Source: Ammoniphilus oxalaticus (lineage in GTDB: Bacteria; Bacillota; Bacilli; Aneurinibacillales; RAOX-1). From it: a stretch of DNA of 64,000 bases. This document shows, in pieces, positions 48,857-59,649 of the stretch (its first letter is position 1; each line of letters begins with the position of its first letter). The notes beneath the pieces were generated by a model that was given only the letters and a program-made list of their open reading frames with translations, was not told where the DNA came from and did no database searches. Made by a program: the position numbers and the translations under genes. Where the stretch lies: contig NZ_MCHY01000008.1 of NCBI RefSeq assembly GCF_003609605.1, positions 186,001-250,000 of the forward strand, written 5' to 3'.

Positions 48857-49592
48857 CTATACGCGGCTCGCTCAAGTGTATGATCGGTTTATGGCTGATG
48901 CTCCATATGAAGAGTGGGTTCGTTTCGCGGAATCAGAGTGGATGCAGTTTCAACTCACCCCTAAAAAAGTGATGGATTTGGCGTGCGGAACGGGCTCGAT
49001 CTCCGTCCTTTTAGCCAAGAGGGGTTATCAGGTAACTGGGATTGATCTGTCTGAAGAAATGTTGACCATCGCGGAGGAAAAAGGGCGTGGTGAAGGCGTT
49101 CGACTGCAATTGTACCAACAAGACATGGTTGAATTAAGATCTCCTGAACCAATGGATAGTATTATTTGCTTTTGTGATTCTTTAAATTATATTACAGATC
49201 CGCAAGCTGTTTTTCAGACCTTTGAAGGCGTGTACCGCTCGCTTAAGCCAGGCGGCGTGTTTTTATTTGATGTTCATTCGCTTTATAAGATTAAGGACCT
49301 GTTTGCCGATCAATCGTTTCACTGGATTGAAGATGATCTTGTCTATGTTTGGGACTGTCAAGCTGAGGAAGAGAATCTGGTTACCCATTTCCTTACCTTT
49401 TTTGCGCGTGAGGGAGAACTTTATAGGCGGTTTGAGGAAACGCATCTACAACGCGGTTATTCGGAACAGCAATTGCGAACCTGGTTAGAGGAAGTCGGGT
49501 TTGCGAATATTCACTGTCACGCTGATTTAACAAACATGCCGCCCGTTCCAACAAGCGAGAGGTTGTTTTTCTCTTGCCAAAGACCAATGTGA
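48837..49592 (+). CDS. yqeM: Class I SAM-dependent methyltransferase YqeM
   Basis: About 251 residues with the SAM motif VMDLACGTGSISVLL and later MDSIICFCDSLNYI. Substrate unknown. The start is uncertain: ATG 48837 is given, but TTG 48846, nine bases after GGGGAG, has the better ribosome binding site; both overlap the rsfS end. Last gene of the yqeG-yqeM cluster. Confidence 0.9.
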   Translation: MPALSVSYTRLAQVYDRFMADAPYEEWVRFAESEWMQFQLTPKKVMDLACGTGSISVLLAKRGYQVTGIDLSEEMLTIAEEKGRGEGVRLQLYQQDMVELRSPEPMDSIICFCDSLNYITDPQAVFQTFEGVYRSLKPGGVFLFDVHSLYKIKDLFADQSFHWIEDDLVYVWDCQAEEENLVTHFLTFFAREGELYRRFEETHLQRGYSEQQLRTWLEEVGFANIHCHADLTNMPPVPTSERLFFSCQRPM

Positions 49593-49630
49593 AATAGCCT
49601 CTTGCTCATGACAAGGGGCTATTTCTTTTT
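49591..49630. terminator. Bidirectional terminator between yqeM and yyaC
   Basis: GAAATAGCC...CTTG pairs with CAAG...GGCTATTTC, with T-runs rightward and A-runs leftward. Confidence 0.85.
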
Positions 49631-50155
49631 TACGGCTAATATAACCGATTGGGAAATCACTTTTGCCATTTGCATCACTGTAAACAAGCGGGTATTTAAC
49701 AATACCATCGCATCTAAAATCCCACTCGTGTTAACGATCCCTTTAATATGAAAGTGACCGACAGGAGGCAATATTTTACGGACTCCCATACCGGGCCGCA
49801 GCGGACCGTCAACCAACTGGATGTCCCCGACGCAACTTGTTATTCCCAAACTAGCATCAACAGAGATCACCAAGGGGTTGGACATAAGGCTAAGTCGGTA
49901 GAGGGCATCTTTTAGGTTAAGAGCATGGATTGGCCTTTCCAACGTTCCCCACACTTGAATATCAGGTACATTTGCTTGTTGTAAGAACATCCCGACTAGA
50001 GGTCCAAGTGAATCTCCAGTACACCGATCCGTTCCAATACAAAAAAGCACAATATCTGAAAATGATTTTTCGTTCTTCATTCTTTTCTTAATTCCAGTAG
50101 ATATTTGGGATACAGCCTGTTTGTCTTTATGTGATATTTGTAATAACAGGGACAC
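49619..50155 (-). CDS. yyaC: Spore protease-like protein YyaC
   Basis: About 178 residues of the YyaC family, related to the germination protease fold: FCIGTDRCTGDSLGPLVG and VISVDASLG match the Asp-containing motifs of that fold. Role in sporulation is inferred from the family; the substrate is unknown. Start chosen at GTG 50155, nine bases after AGGAGG; TTG 50161 is closer. Inserted here between yqeM and comER. Confidence 0.88.
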   Translation of the reverse strand: MSLLLQISHKDKQAVSQISTGIKKRMKNEKSFSDIVLFCIGTDRCTGDSLGPLVGMFLQQANVPDIQVWGTLERPIHALNLKDALYRLSLMSNPLVISVDASLGITSCVGDIQLVDGPLRPGMGVRKILPPVGHFHIKGIVNTSGILDAMVLLNTRLFTVMQMAKVISQSVILAVKKK

Positions 50156-50235
50156 TCTCAATCACCTCCTATAATCTATGCAGAAAAGAGGAAGTGGGTA
50201 TATGGGTAACCGCGGAATTATCTGTTCTTTAATAA

Positions 50236-50273
50236 AATAAAAAAGAGCCAAATCCCTGTAGGGATAACGGCTC
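50236..50273 (-). terminator. Terminator of comER (minus strand)
   Basis: GAGCC/GGCTC and inner TCCC/GGGA stems; on the minus strand a T-rich run follows. Confidence 0.82.
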
Positions 50274-51099
50274 AGTGATTAGTCCCATAAAACATATCGG
50301 ATACGTCTTTTAAGTCCTCGTCATATCTCTTTTGCGTATTTTTATACATATGATTAAAAACATCACCGATTTGCTCCAAAGCCAAAATTCCTGCTCCTGT
50401 CACGCCACCTGGGACGCATACCCGTTGCTGAAGTGTTGGTAGATCAAATGGTCCTCTTGAGAGGAGGGCTGCGAGACCGATAACCATTTCAGTTGTCAAG
50501 AAGGTCGCTTCCTCGTTACTTATGCCCGTTTCCTCAACGGCTGCATGAATAAACCGTTGCAGTAAATAGCTTATGAAAGCCGGTCCGCAACTCACAATAT
50601 CAGAGGACACCCTAACCTTCGACTCCTCAATCTCCAAGGGACGGCTGATCTGCTCAAACAAATTTCGGACTTTAATGCGATCCGCTTTTCCGCATCTGTT
50701 GCCGAACATTAATAAGGAGGCTCCAGCTGCCACTGAGTTTGTGATACTTGGAATCACCTTGGCAATCTTACAAGGCATTTGCTTTTCTAAATCTTCAATT
50801 AGAATTGGACTGGTAATTGATATAACGATTTTATTCGAGCCGAGATGAGGTGAAACATCGTCGATAACACGTTTGAATTCGAGCGGTTTTACACATAGAA
50901 AGATGATTTCGCTCATCTGAACGGTTTGAATGTTCGTTTCCGCGACAGTCAGTCCTGGGAAACGATCGCTCAATAATAGAGCTTTTTCCCTCGTTCGGTT
51001 ACTTACAATAATTTGATCAGGTGTTAGGGTTTTAGCAGTAAGAAAAGCGTCTACTAGGATACTCCCCATACTCCCTGTTCCGATAAAGCCGACTTTCAT
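50272..51099 (-). CDS. comER: ComER, pyrroline-5-carboxylate reductase-like protein
   Basis: About 275 residues. N-terminal NAD(P)-binding MKVGFIGTGSMGSILVDAFL and the dimerisation domain with SCGPAFISYLLQ and CVPGGVTGAGILAL, as in ProC. ComER lies divergently upstream of comEA in Bacillales; it has been linked to biofilm and sporulation control. Start at 51099, the second Met of MMK. Confidence 0.93.
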   Translation of the reverse strand: MKVGFIGTGSMGSILVDAFLTAKTLTPDQIIVSNRTREKALLLSDRFPGLTVAETNIQTVQMSEIIFLCVKPLEFKRVIDDVSPHLGSNKIVISITSPILIEDLEKQMPCKIAKVIPSITNSVAAGASLLMFGNRCGKADRIKVRNLFEQISRPLEIEESKVRVSSDIVSCGPAFISYLLQRFIHAAVEETGISNEEATFLTTEMVIGLAALLSRGPFDLPTLQQRVCVPGGVTGAGILALEQIGDVFNHMYKNTQKRYDEDLKDVSDMFYGTNH

Positions 51100-51223
51100 C
51101 ATTTGACTCCCTCCGTCACTAAGCTATAAGTAATGTCTATGAATGAGAAGGGAGTTCCATACGTAAAAATTGACCTCTTGATTTAAAAGAAATAATTGCT
51201 GCCTGGCTATCGGTTAAGCTATA

Positions 51224-51478
51224 CTAAGCTTGGTGACAAATTTCATTTATCATGTCAACCGTAACCTGTTTTCTTAAAGGGAGATGATGTGTCGCGGCAT
51301 ATTGATTCAACGCTTCTGTCACTCGATTAATGGACTCGACCGAAAACGTTTCTTTTTGTTTTGCCCGCTGAATTGCTTCCTCAATTTCCCTCTCTCTTAA
51401 CCCATCTAATCGTTTGTATTCCCCAATAATCTGTCGAATCGACTTAACATTTTTAGAAATTTCAAGATGAACACCCAT
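51224..51478 (-). CDS. ypbS: DUF2533 (YpbS-like) protein
   Basis: 84 residues, mostly helical and charged: MGVHLEISKNVKSIRQIIG, REREIEEAIQRAK and a C-terminal PLRKQVTVDMINEI. Resembles the DUF2533 family (B. subtilis YpbS), function unknown. It is not next to comEA in B. subtilis, so this is a local rearrangement. Family call is from memory. Confidence 0.7.
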   Translation of the reverse strand: MGVHLEISKNVKSIRQIIGEYKRLDGLREREIEEAIQRAKQKETFSVESINRVTEALNQYAATHHLPLRKQVTVDMINEICHQA

Positions 51479-51594
51479 GATTACAATCCCCCGCTGAGCT
51501 AGATTATTCTTTTAATTTCCTTAATTATAAAGAAACCCGTCATAGAAGACAAGCAATCTATCGGCTCTGTCTTTCCGTGACAAGGAGGTTGCTC

Positions 51595-52233
51595 ATGAAA
51601 TTTGAATGGACGAGCAGGGAGAAAAAACTGATCGTTTTCGTTCTTGTTTTTATCGTATTGATGGGAAGTGTGGCTGCCTATTTTATTAGTGAAGCCAATC
51701 GCCCGCAGGGCGCAGTGGCCTTTTCAGCTTATCCTACGGAATCGGCAGATTTAACAGAGGATGGCTCTCAACCGAATGAGCCGAAATCGGCGGAAGAAAT
51801 CGTTTGGATTGACCTGAAAGGAGCGGTAGTTAAGCAAGGCGTGTATCAACTTGCGGCTGAATCTAGGATGATCGATGCGGTTCAACTGGCTGGTGGATTT
51901 GCTGAAAACGCCGAACAGAGGGTCATTAATTTAGCGGAACGTATCCAGGATGGCCAGATGATTTATATTCCTTATGTAGGCGAGTCAGAGGCGGAGTTTC
52001 CAGCGCGTGTAATAACTGGAGCGGGGAGCGCGGATCGCGCCTTAATTTCAATTAATCGAGCGGATGAAGGTCAACTAACGCAATTGCCAGGTATTGGACC
52101 TGCTCGAGCAGCGGCAATTATCGCTTACCGTGAGGAACATGGACCCTTTAAACGAAAAGAAGATTTAATGGAGATTTCGGGGATTGGTCAAAAGACTTTT
52201 GAGAAATTACGGGATTTGGTTGCTGTTGATTAA
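51595..52233 (+). CDS. comEA: Competence DNA receptor ComEA
   Basis: 212 residues: membrane anchor (about 12-32), flexible acidic linker, SLBB domain (about 70-140, WIDLKGAVVKQGVYQL) and a C-terminal helix-hairpin-helix pair (SINRADEGQLTQLPGIGPARAAAI). Binds incoming DNA at the cell surface. AAGGAGG precedes ATG 51595. In B. subtilis comEB and comEC follow directly; here metY-like and asnB genes intervene. Confidence 0.95.
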   Translation: MKFEWTSREKKLIVFVLVFIVLMGSVAAYFISEANRPQGAVAFSAYPTESADLTEDGSQPNEPKSAEEIVWIDLKGAVVKQGVYQLAAESRMIDAVQLAGGFAENAEQRVINLAERIQDGQMIYIPYVGESEAEFPARVITGAGSADRALISINRADEGQLTQLPGIGPARAAAIIAYREEHGPFKRKEDLMEISGIGQKTFEKLRDLVAVD

Positions 52234-52261
52234 TAATTCCGCCTTTTTCAGTACAAGTTAA

Positions 52262-52290
52262 TTGACAGAATTGAATTTGAAACGTTATCA
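52262..52290 (+). promoter_or_regulatory. Candidate promoter of the sulfhydrylase gene
   Basis: TTGACA (52262-52267), 17 bp, TTATCA (52285-52290). The leader is too short for an S-box or T-box. Confidence 0.6.
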
Positions 52291-52309
52291 TCAAGAAGAA
52301 TAGTATTAA

Positions 52310-53647
<1,338 letters not shown>

Positions 53648-53660
53648 TAAAGCGAACAAT

Positions 53661-53700
53661 AAATGCCCAGTATGGAACGTTACCATACTGGGCATTTACT
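53661..53700. terminator. Bidirectional terminator between metY and asnB
   Basis: A perfect 15-bp stem, AAATGCCCAGTATGG (53661-53675) with CCATACTGGGCATTT (53683-53697), 7-nt loop. Confidence 0.88.
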
Positions 53701-53730
53701 TTTATACTGAGCAACGGATAGTATCAACGC

Positions 53731-55638
53731 TTATCTCGCTTGCTGTCGGCGGGATTCAATATAGGGGCTAACATAAGGACCAAACGAAATCTTTTGCTCG
53801 ATAAAGATTTGGTGCCACAGCATAAACACAAGCAATGTCCAAATTTTTCGACCGTAATCGGCTTTTCCTTCTTTGTGCGCTTTAAGCATATGGAGCGCGA
53901 AGGATTTGTTGATCCACTCGTCCGTTTCTGATGTATAAATTAAGTTCCTGGCCCAGTCATAAAAGTCATGTTTAAGCCAATGACGAGTGGGAACGGGAAA
54001 ACCGAGTTTTTTCCTGCTTTTAATTTGCGGAGGTAATAGGTCTTTCATCGCTTCCCGTAATACATATTTTGTTGTTCCGTTCGCTATTTTGTACTTTGTT
54101 GGGATCGTTGCCGCGAATTCAAACACTTTCGGATCGACAAACGGGACACGTAGTTCCAATGAATTTGCCATCGTCATTTTGTCTGCTTTCATGAGAATGT
54201 TTCCGCGCATCCATGTATGGATGTCTAAATATTGCATTTTCGTTACGTCGTCATAAGCGTGGGCCCGTTCGTATATTTCTGCCGTAATTTCATCCGCTCG
54301 CCTATACGCGGGATCTGCGCCTAAGTTTGTTGTCGCTATTTTTTGTTTCATCTCCTCGGAAAAAATCAATGCATTTCCGAAGAATCGATCTTCCACTTCT
54401 TTTGATCCTCTAATCAAGAAACTCTTTCCTTTGACACCTTCGGGCAACAAGGAAGCAAAGTTGCCTAACGAAGCTCGCATCCAAGTCGGCATACGGGTTA
54501 GGTGACGCAACGAATGAGGTTCTCGATAGATGTTGTACCCGCCAAAAAATTCGTCAGCTCCTTCGCCTGATAACACAACAGACGCATGTTGACTGGCAAG
54601 TTCCGCCGCAAAGTAAAGAGCGATTGCGGAGGGATCTGCAACAGGTTCATCTTGATGCCAAATTAGCCGTGGCAATTCTTCGAGATAGCGATCCGCGGTG
54701 ATTTTCAGTTCGTAATGATCCGACTTTAAAAATTGCGCCGTCTCTCGAGCAATGTCTAGCTCGCTATATCCAGGAATATCAAAGCCAACCGTAAATGTTT
54801 TTACATCCTCATGCTGTCTCATTAAGGCGACTATGCTAGATGAATCGATTCCGCTAGATAAAAATGAGCCTCGGGCAACATCGCTAACGAGGTGTTTGTC
54901 GACAGACTCCTTTAGCGCTTCTCTTGTTCCTTCCACAAAATGGGAGAAAGGGCGATCTTCCGGTTTAAATTCAACCGACCAGTAGGGTTCGATTTTCATC
55001 TCGCCCTCTTTGATCGTGATGCTATGACCGGGCGGGAGTTTGTGAATGCCCTCGAACATCGTATCTGGGTCTGGAACGTATTGAAAGGTTAAGTAGTGAT
55101 AAAAGGAAGTCGGGTTTACCTTCCTTTCTGTTCCTGGCGCTTCCAAAAGACTTTTAATTTCAGAGCCAAACGCAAAAGAATCGGCAGTCTCTGTCCAGTA
55201 AAAAGGTTTGACGCCAAAATGGTCTCTTGCCCCGAACAAAATTTGCTTCTTCCGATCCCAGATCATAAACGAGAACATCCCGCGCAAGTGCTTAGGACAA
55301 TCAAAACCGACTTCTTCATAGAGGTGGACGATCGTTTCCGTATCCGAATCTGTTTTAAATCGGTGGCCACGATCTTTGAGCCAGCTTTGTAATTCTTGAT
55401 AATTGTAAATCTCACCATTAAATGTAATCCAAATGTCTCCTGTCTCATTGCAAAGGGGTTGTCTTCCGCCTTTTAGATCAATGATGCTTAGGCGACGGAA
55501 GCCAAGGCCAACATATTTGTCAAGATGGGAACCAGCATCATCTGGTCCCCGATGGGAGAGCAAGTCTGTCATTTGATTTAAACTTGTTTGAGAAACAGGT
55601 TGTTTCGTTTTATTGTAAAGAGCAACAAATCCACACAT
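53731..55638 (-). CDS. asnB: Asparagine synthase (glutamine-hydrolysing)
   Basis: About 635 residues. The start at 55638 puts the catalytic Cys at position 2 (MCGFVALYN), needed for the N-terminal glutaminase domain; AAAGGAG precedes it. The synthetase domain has the PP-loop SSGIDSSSIVAL and LSGEGADEFFGGY. It converts aspartate, glutamine and ATP to asparagine. Size and C-terminal extension resemble the AsnO/AsnB3 type more than the short AsnB. Opposite strand within the comE region. Confidence 0.94.
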   Translation of the reverse strand: MCGFVALYNKTKQPVSQTSLNQMTDLLSHRGPDDAGSHLDKYVGLGFRRLSIIDLKGGRQPLCNETGDIWITFNGEIYNYQELQSWLKDRGHRFKTDSDTETIVHLYEEVGFDCPKHLRGMFSFMIWDRKKQILFGARDHFGVKPFYWTETADSFAFGSEIKSLLEAPGTERKVNPTSFYHYLTFQYVPDPDTMFEGIHKLPPGHSITIKEGEMKIEPYWSVEFKPEDRPFSHFVEGTREALKESVDKHLVSDVARGSFLSSGIDSSSIVALMRQHEDVKTFTVGFDIPGYSELDIARETAQFLKSDHYELKITADRYLEELPRLIWHQDEPVADPSAIALYFAAELASQHASVVLSGEGADEFFGGYNIYREPHSLRHLTRMPTWMRASLGNFASLLPEGVKGKSFLIRGSKEVEDRFFGNALIFSEEMKQKIATTNLGADPAYRRADEITAEIYERAHAYDDVTKMQYLDIHTWMRGNILMKADKMTMANSLELRVPFVDPKVFEFAATIPTKYKIANGTTKYVLREAMKDLLPPQIKSRKKLGFPVPTRHWLKHDFYDWARNLIYTSETDEWINKSFALHMLKAHKEGKADYGRKIWTLLVFMLWHQIFIEQKISFGPYVSPYIESRRQQAR

Positions 55639-55789
55639 GGTAAAGCTCCTTTTATTGTAAAATGTACGATTACACTTTAGCATTCTTTTTTTTGAGAAGC
55701 AATTTTTTCTTGATCAATCTGTATATCTTATAATCTTAGCGCTTGCTGTGGTACAATGTGAATGAGTCGAAAGAGCGGGAGGAATAGGC

Positions 55790-56203
55790 ATGAGGAAATC
55801 GTGGGATGAATACTTTTTAGATATAGCTGATGTTGTGGCCACGCGATCAACCTGCAACAAATTAGCGGTTGGTTGTGTCATCGTTAAAGAGAGAGCGATT
55901 GTTTCCACTGGCTATAATGGATCCATCCAGGGGCATGAACATTGTACGGAAGTAGGGTGTTTGCTTAATGAGCAAGGCCGTTGCATCCGCACGATTCATG
56001 CCGAGCAAAATGCGATTATCCACGCGCGAAGAAACGAAATCCAAGGCGCCACGGCTTATGTCACACATGAGCCTTGTGAAACTTGTTCTAAGCTGCTCAA
56101 TCAAGCGGGAGTCAGGCGCATTGTGTTTAGTCACCCGTACAAGAATGAACGGAATCGCGTTTTCTTACAAGGAGTGGAAGTTGTTCACTTAGCTCGAGAG
56201 TAA
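55790..56203 (+). CDS. comEB: ComEB, deoxycytidylate deaminase-type protein
   Basis: 137 residues with the zinc motifs HAEQNAI and PCETCSK and ST.NKLAVGCVIV. It would deaminate dCMP to dUMP; it is part of the comE operon but dispensable for DNA uptake in B. subtilis. Shorter than the 189-residue B. subtilis protein, lacking its C-terminal extension. GGGAGGA lies 9 nt upstream. Confidence 0.92.
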   Translation: MRKSWDEYFLDIADVVATRSTCNKLAVGCVIVKERAIVSTGYNGSIQGHEHCTEVGCLLNEQGRCIRTIHAEQNAIIHARRNEIQGATAYVTHEPCETCSKLLNQAGVRRIVFSHPYKNERNRVFLQGVEVVHLARE

Positions 56204-56279
56204 GTCGCGGTTTCTAGTAGATCCTAACTCCTAGAAGCGGGGACTATAACCGTTTTGGATGTGGGAGAAGAAAACAATC

Positions 56280-56585
56280 ATGGAGGAACGTCAATTGGGA
56301 CCAATATCTGCGCTGATTTTACAAGGGGCTGTCAAACTTATCGAGCTGTATTATTATGCATTAATCGCGAGGATCCTTTTATCTTGGTTGCCCCAACTGC
56401 AAGGTAATCGGTTCGCGGAATTTCTCTTTCGTATAACCGAGCCATACTTATCAATATTTCGTCGTTTTATTCCGCCACTAGGAATGATTGATATTTCGCC
56501 GATTGTTGCTTTTATCGCTTATCGTTTTTTGTCTGGATTTTTGCTGGACGGATTGGTTCAAGTATTTCGATTTATAAACGTATAG
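56280..56585 (+). CDS. YggT family membrane protein
   Basis: About 101 residues with two hydrophobic blocks, IELYYYALIARILLSWLP and ISPIVAFIAYRFLSGFLL, and the family's RITEPYLSIFRRFIPP between them. Usually placed near cell division genes; here between comEB and comEC. Start is uncertain: TTG 56295 lies 8 nt after GGAGG and would give MGPISALIL; ATG 56280 is given. Confidence 0.88.
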   Translation: MEERQLGPISALILQGAVKLIELYYYALIARILLSWLPQLQGNRFAEFLFRITEPYLSIFRRFIPPLGMIDISPIVAFIAYRFLSGFLLDGLVQVFRFINV

Positions 56586-56614
56586 TTTTCAACCGAATGT
56601 TCGAAAAGTTTACA

Positions 56615-56642
56615 TAGTCCCCTTTTAGGAGGGGCTTTTTTT
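56615..56642 (+). terminator. Terminator after the YggT gene
   Basis: AGTCCC pairs with GGGGCT (with a wobble) around TTTTAGGA, followed by seven T. Confidence 0.7.
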
Positions 56643-56689
56643 CTGCCAATAATCAGGTATGATAAAGGGAAGAAAGGAGAGGATGCTTT

Positions 56690-59080
56690 TTGAAGAAAAG
56701 ACCCCTTTACTGGGTGTCGCTTTTGTATGTTTTCAGCTTGCTTTGCGCCCATTTTTTTCTAAACACTCACAAATGGGCTGCGGCTTTGGCGTTGCTGATC
56801 GTGTCTGTTGTGGCCCTGACCACGATGGCATTTACAAAACAATGGAAACTCCTGCTCATTTGTTTGCTCCTTTGGTCATTCGGGGTCGGTTACTACACGT
56901 TTTACGATCGGATCCATCAAACGCAACTGTCTGCTTCAACAGAATTGCAACATATTGAAGGTGACATCCTTTCTCCTGTAAAAGTTGATGGTGATTCGAT
57001 GCGGTTTACACTTCGAATTCGAAACATAGCGGGAGCGTCTGTCAATGAAAAAACGGAGTGTTATATTCCCCTGAAAAATAAACAGGAACGCGAACAAGCC
57101 GAACAACTCCGTTCTGGCGCCTCACTAACATTTCTCTCACCGATCCTCGCTGTAAACCCACCGCGTAATCCCAACGCATTTGATTATAAACGCTATTTGT
57201 ATTATCAAGGAATCCATTGGACCCTAAAACCCGCTTCGTATTCTGACTTGAAAATTGTTCCTCCCTCTCCATTCAATCCACGCTATCGAGTCGACCAGCT
57301 GCAGCAAAGGATTGCCCAAGTGGTTGAGGATGTGTTTCCCAGTTCGACAAGCGGATTGATTAAGGGATTGACTTTGGGCATGCGTCATGATTTATCCGCG
57401 GAAATAACGGATACATACGCCAAGTTAGGGTTGGCTCATGTGTTGGCTATTTCAGGTCTTCATATGTCGGTGTTAGTCGGGGGCTTGTTCAAATTGAGCG
57501 GGCTGGCGGGGCTAACGAGGGAAACAAAACTGATCTTAACGATTTTGTTCGTTCCGCTCTATGCCTTGGTAGTTGGGGCCGCGCCGTCTGTAACTAGGGC
57601 TGCGGTTATGGCCATCGCCGTGTTGATTGCCCGCTATTTTCATCGCTCCAGCGATGGTTTGAATTTTTGGGGCGTCGCTTGCTTGTTGATATTGCTGATG
57701 GATCCTTACCAACTGTGGCATGTTGGATTTCAATTATCGTTTGTCGTTACGTGGGGGTTGTTAATCTTGACGGGCCCGTTAATGGAACGGCTTCCTGGTG
57801 GTCAGTTCATTCGTTCTTTACTCGCTGTGACGATTAGCGCCCAATTAGCCTCGACGCCGCTCCTCCTCTATTACTTTCATCAATTTCATTTTCTTTCCCC
57901 CCTCATTAACTTCGTGTTTGTTCCTCTTTTTTCTTATATCATCATTCCATTCGGTTTCATTTCTGCGCTGCTCGGTTTGATTCATCCGTCCCTTCCGTTT
58001 CTATTGGCTAATTTGATTTCTAAAATGTTGGAGTGGGTATACGCTGTCTTAGAGTGGGCGGCAGGAATAAACCATATGCAAACGTATGTATCAAGTCCTT
58101 CACTCTGGTGGTGTATCGTCTACTACATTACGCTCATGCTGTTGCCGCATATTTTACGCGGTCGTCGGTGGCTCCATCCGCATTTGGGGCGATTGCTCAT
58201 AATCCTGTGTTTACCGCTGCTCTCTTTTCAAGATGAAAAGGTAGTGATAACATTTTTAGATGTTGGCCAAGGTGATGCGATCGTGGTGGAGACACCGCAA
58301 CGTCGCGTTTATTTAACCGATAGCGGCGGCGCTGCGCCATATTATCATGATGAGCAGGATAGTTGGAGAAAACGAAAAGAACCGTATGATCCTGGGAAAA
58401 AGGTTGTCGTCCCCTTTCTAAAAGCGAAGGGGATCAATCGAATCGATACTGTGATCATGACGCACGGTCATAGTGATCATATCGGCGGGCTGGCTGCCGT
58501 CTTTAGGGAAATGAAGGTTGAGCAAGTAATTGGTAATGGACAAGCTCCTGACACTGTGTTGGAAAAAGAGCTGTTTACTACTTTAAAACAAAAAGCGATC
58601 CCGCTCTATTGGGGCAAAAGAGGGGACCAGTGGCGAGATTCGGAGTCAGTCGCTTGGACGATTCTTCATCCGACGGAAAATCCAATGTCTAACGCGAATA
58701 ATGAATCGATTACATTACTACTCGAGGCCTATGGTAAACGGATTTTATTTACAGGGGATTTAGAGGAAGAGGGAGAGCGGCAATTGCTTGAAGCAAATAT
58801 AGTCGGTCCGGTTGATGTTTTAAAAGTTGGACATCACGGAAGTAAGACTTCGACTGGTAAAGAGTGGGTCGCTGCATTGAAACCGAGTATTGCAGTTATT
58901 ACCGTCGGTAATAAAAATCGTTTTGGACACCCTCATCCCAATACGTTGGCTACGCTGGAAGAGTATCATGCGAAAATTTTACGTACAGATCAATCGGGAT
59001 CGATTACACTAGAGATAGGCAAAGTAGATTGGAATGTGATGACATCCCTGCAACATAATAAGGGGCGGATGCGTCAGTAA
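56690..59080 (+). CDS. comEC: Competence DNA channel protein ComEC/Rec2
   Basis: 796 residues. N-terminal membrane helices and ComEC_N region, the competence domain (about 210-480, GLTLGMRHDLSAEI and LAISGLHMSVLVGGL), and a C-terminal metallo-beta-lactamase domain (from about 510) with VGQGDAIVVETP and MTHGHSDHIGG. It carries one DNA strand across the membrane while the other is degraded. TTG start with AAAGGAGAGG upstream. Confidence 0.95.
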   Translation: MKKRPLYWVSLLYVFSLLCAHFFLNTHKWAAALALLIVSVVALTTMAFTKQWKLLLICLLLWSFGVGYYTFYDRIHQTQLSASTELQHIEGDILSPVKVDGDSMRFTLRIRNIAGASVNEKTECYIPLKNKQEREQAEQLRSGASLTFLSPILAVNPPRNPNAFDYKRYLYYQGIHWTLKPASYSDLKIVPPSPFNPRYRVDQLQQRIAQVVEDVFPSSTSGLIKGLTLGMRHDLSAEITDTYAKLGLAHVLAISGLHMSVLVGGLFKLSGLAGLTRETKLILTILFVPLYALVVGAAPSVTRAAVMAIAVLIARYFHRSSDGLNFWGVACLLILLMDPYQLWHVGFQLSFVVTWGLLILTGPLMERLPGGQFIRSLLAVTISAQLASTPLLLYYFHQFHFLSPLINFVFVPLFSYIIIPFGFISALLGLIHPSLPFLLANLISKMLEWVYAVLEWAAGINHMQTYVSSPSLWWCIVYYITLMLLPHILRGRRWLHPHLGRLLIILCLPLLSFQDEKVVITFLDVGQGDAIVVETPQRRVYLTDSGGAAPYYHDEQDSWRKRKEPYDPGKKVVVPFLKAKGINRIDTVIMTHGHSDHIGGLAAVFREMKVEQVIGNGQAPDTVLEKELFTTLKQKAIPLYWGKRGDQWRDSESVAWTILHPTENPMSNANNESITLLLEAYGKRILFTGDLEEEGERQLLEANIVGPVDVLKVGHHGSKTSTGKEWVAALKPSIAVITVGNKNRFGHPHPNTLATLEEYHAKILRTDQSGSITLEIGKVDWNVMTSLQHNKGRMRQ

Positions 59081-59100
59081 TTGTATAGGGGGGAACAGGA

Positions 59101-59649
59101 GTGACGGAAGCAGAGTTGATCAGAGCCGCTCAAACGGGCGACACCGATGCCCTCATTCAACTGCTTAGAGAAATAGAAAATGAAATCTACCGTACAGCAT
59201 TTTATGTTTTAAAAAATCAGCAAGATGCGATGGATGCCTCCCAGGAAGCGTTAATTCGAATCTATAAAAATATTAAAAGCTACCAGGCAAAAGCAAAGTT
59301 TTCAACCTGGACGCAACGGATCGTGATGAATGTTTGCATGGACCATTTTCGCAGGAAGCGAGATGCCGTTTCCATAGATGAACATGAATTTCCATTAGAG
59401 GATGACGCAAATGTTGAAGAAGAAGTTCAGTTATCACATATGGCCAAAGATATTCAAGACGCGATTAATTTACTGCCCAGTCGCCAGCGGCAAGTTGTCA
59501 TTCTTCGATACTTACAAGACTTTTCTTATGCGGAGATTTCCGAAACGTTAGAGCTACCGATTAATACGGTCAAATCGCACTTGTTTCGGGCTAGACAACA
59601 GTTGAAAGAACTTCTTTCAGATTATGAGAAAGGTGGTGTTCGAGTATGA
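59101..59649 (+). CDS. ECF RNA polymerase sigma factor (SigW-like)
   Basis: 182 residues. Region 2: AFYVLKNQQDAMDASQEALI and FSTWTQRIVMN; region 4: LPSRQRQVVILRYLQDFSY followed by an HTH ending INTVKSHLFRARQQL. GTG start. Its stop overlaps the next gene, a putative zinc anti-sigma factor, by 4 bases, which is typical of such pairs. B. subtilis has no sigma gene between comEC and holA. Confidence 0.92.
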   Translation: MTEAELIRAAQTGDTDALIQLLREIENEIYRTAFYVLKNQQDAMDASQEALIRIYKNIKSYQAKAKFSTWTQRIVMNVCMDHFRRKRDAVSIDEHEFPLEDDANVEEEVQLSHMAKDIQDAINLLPSRQRQVVILRYLQDFSYAEISETLELPINTVKSHLFRARQQLKELLSDYEKGGVRV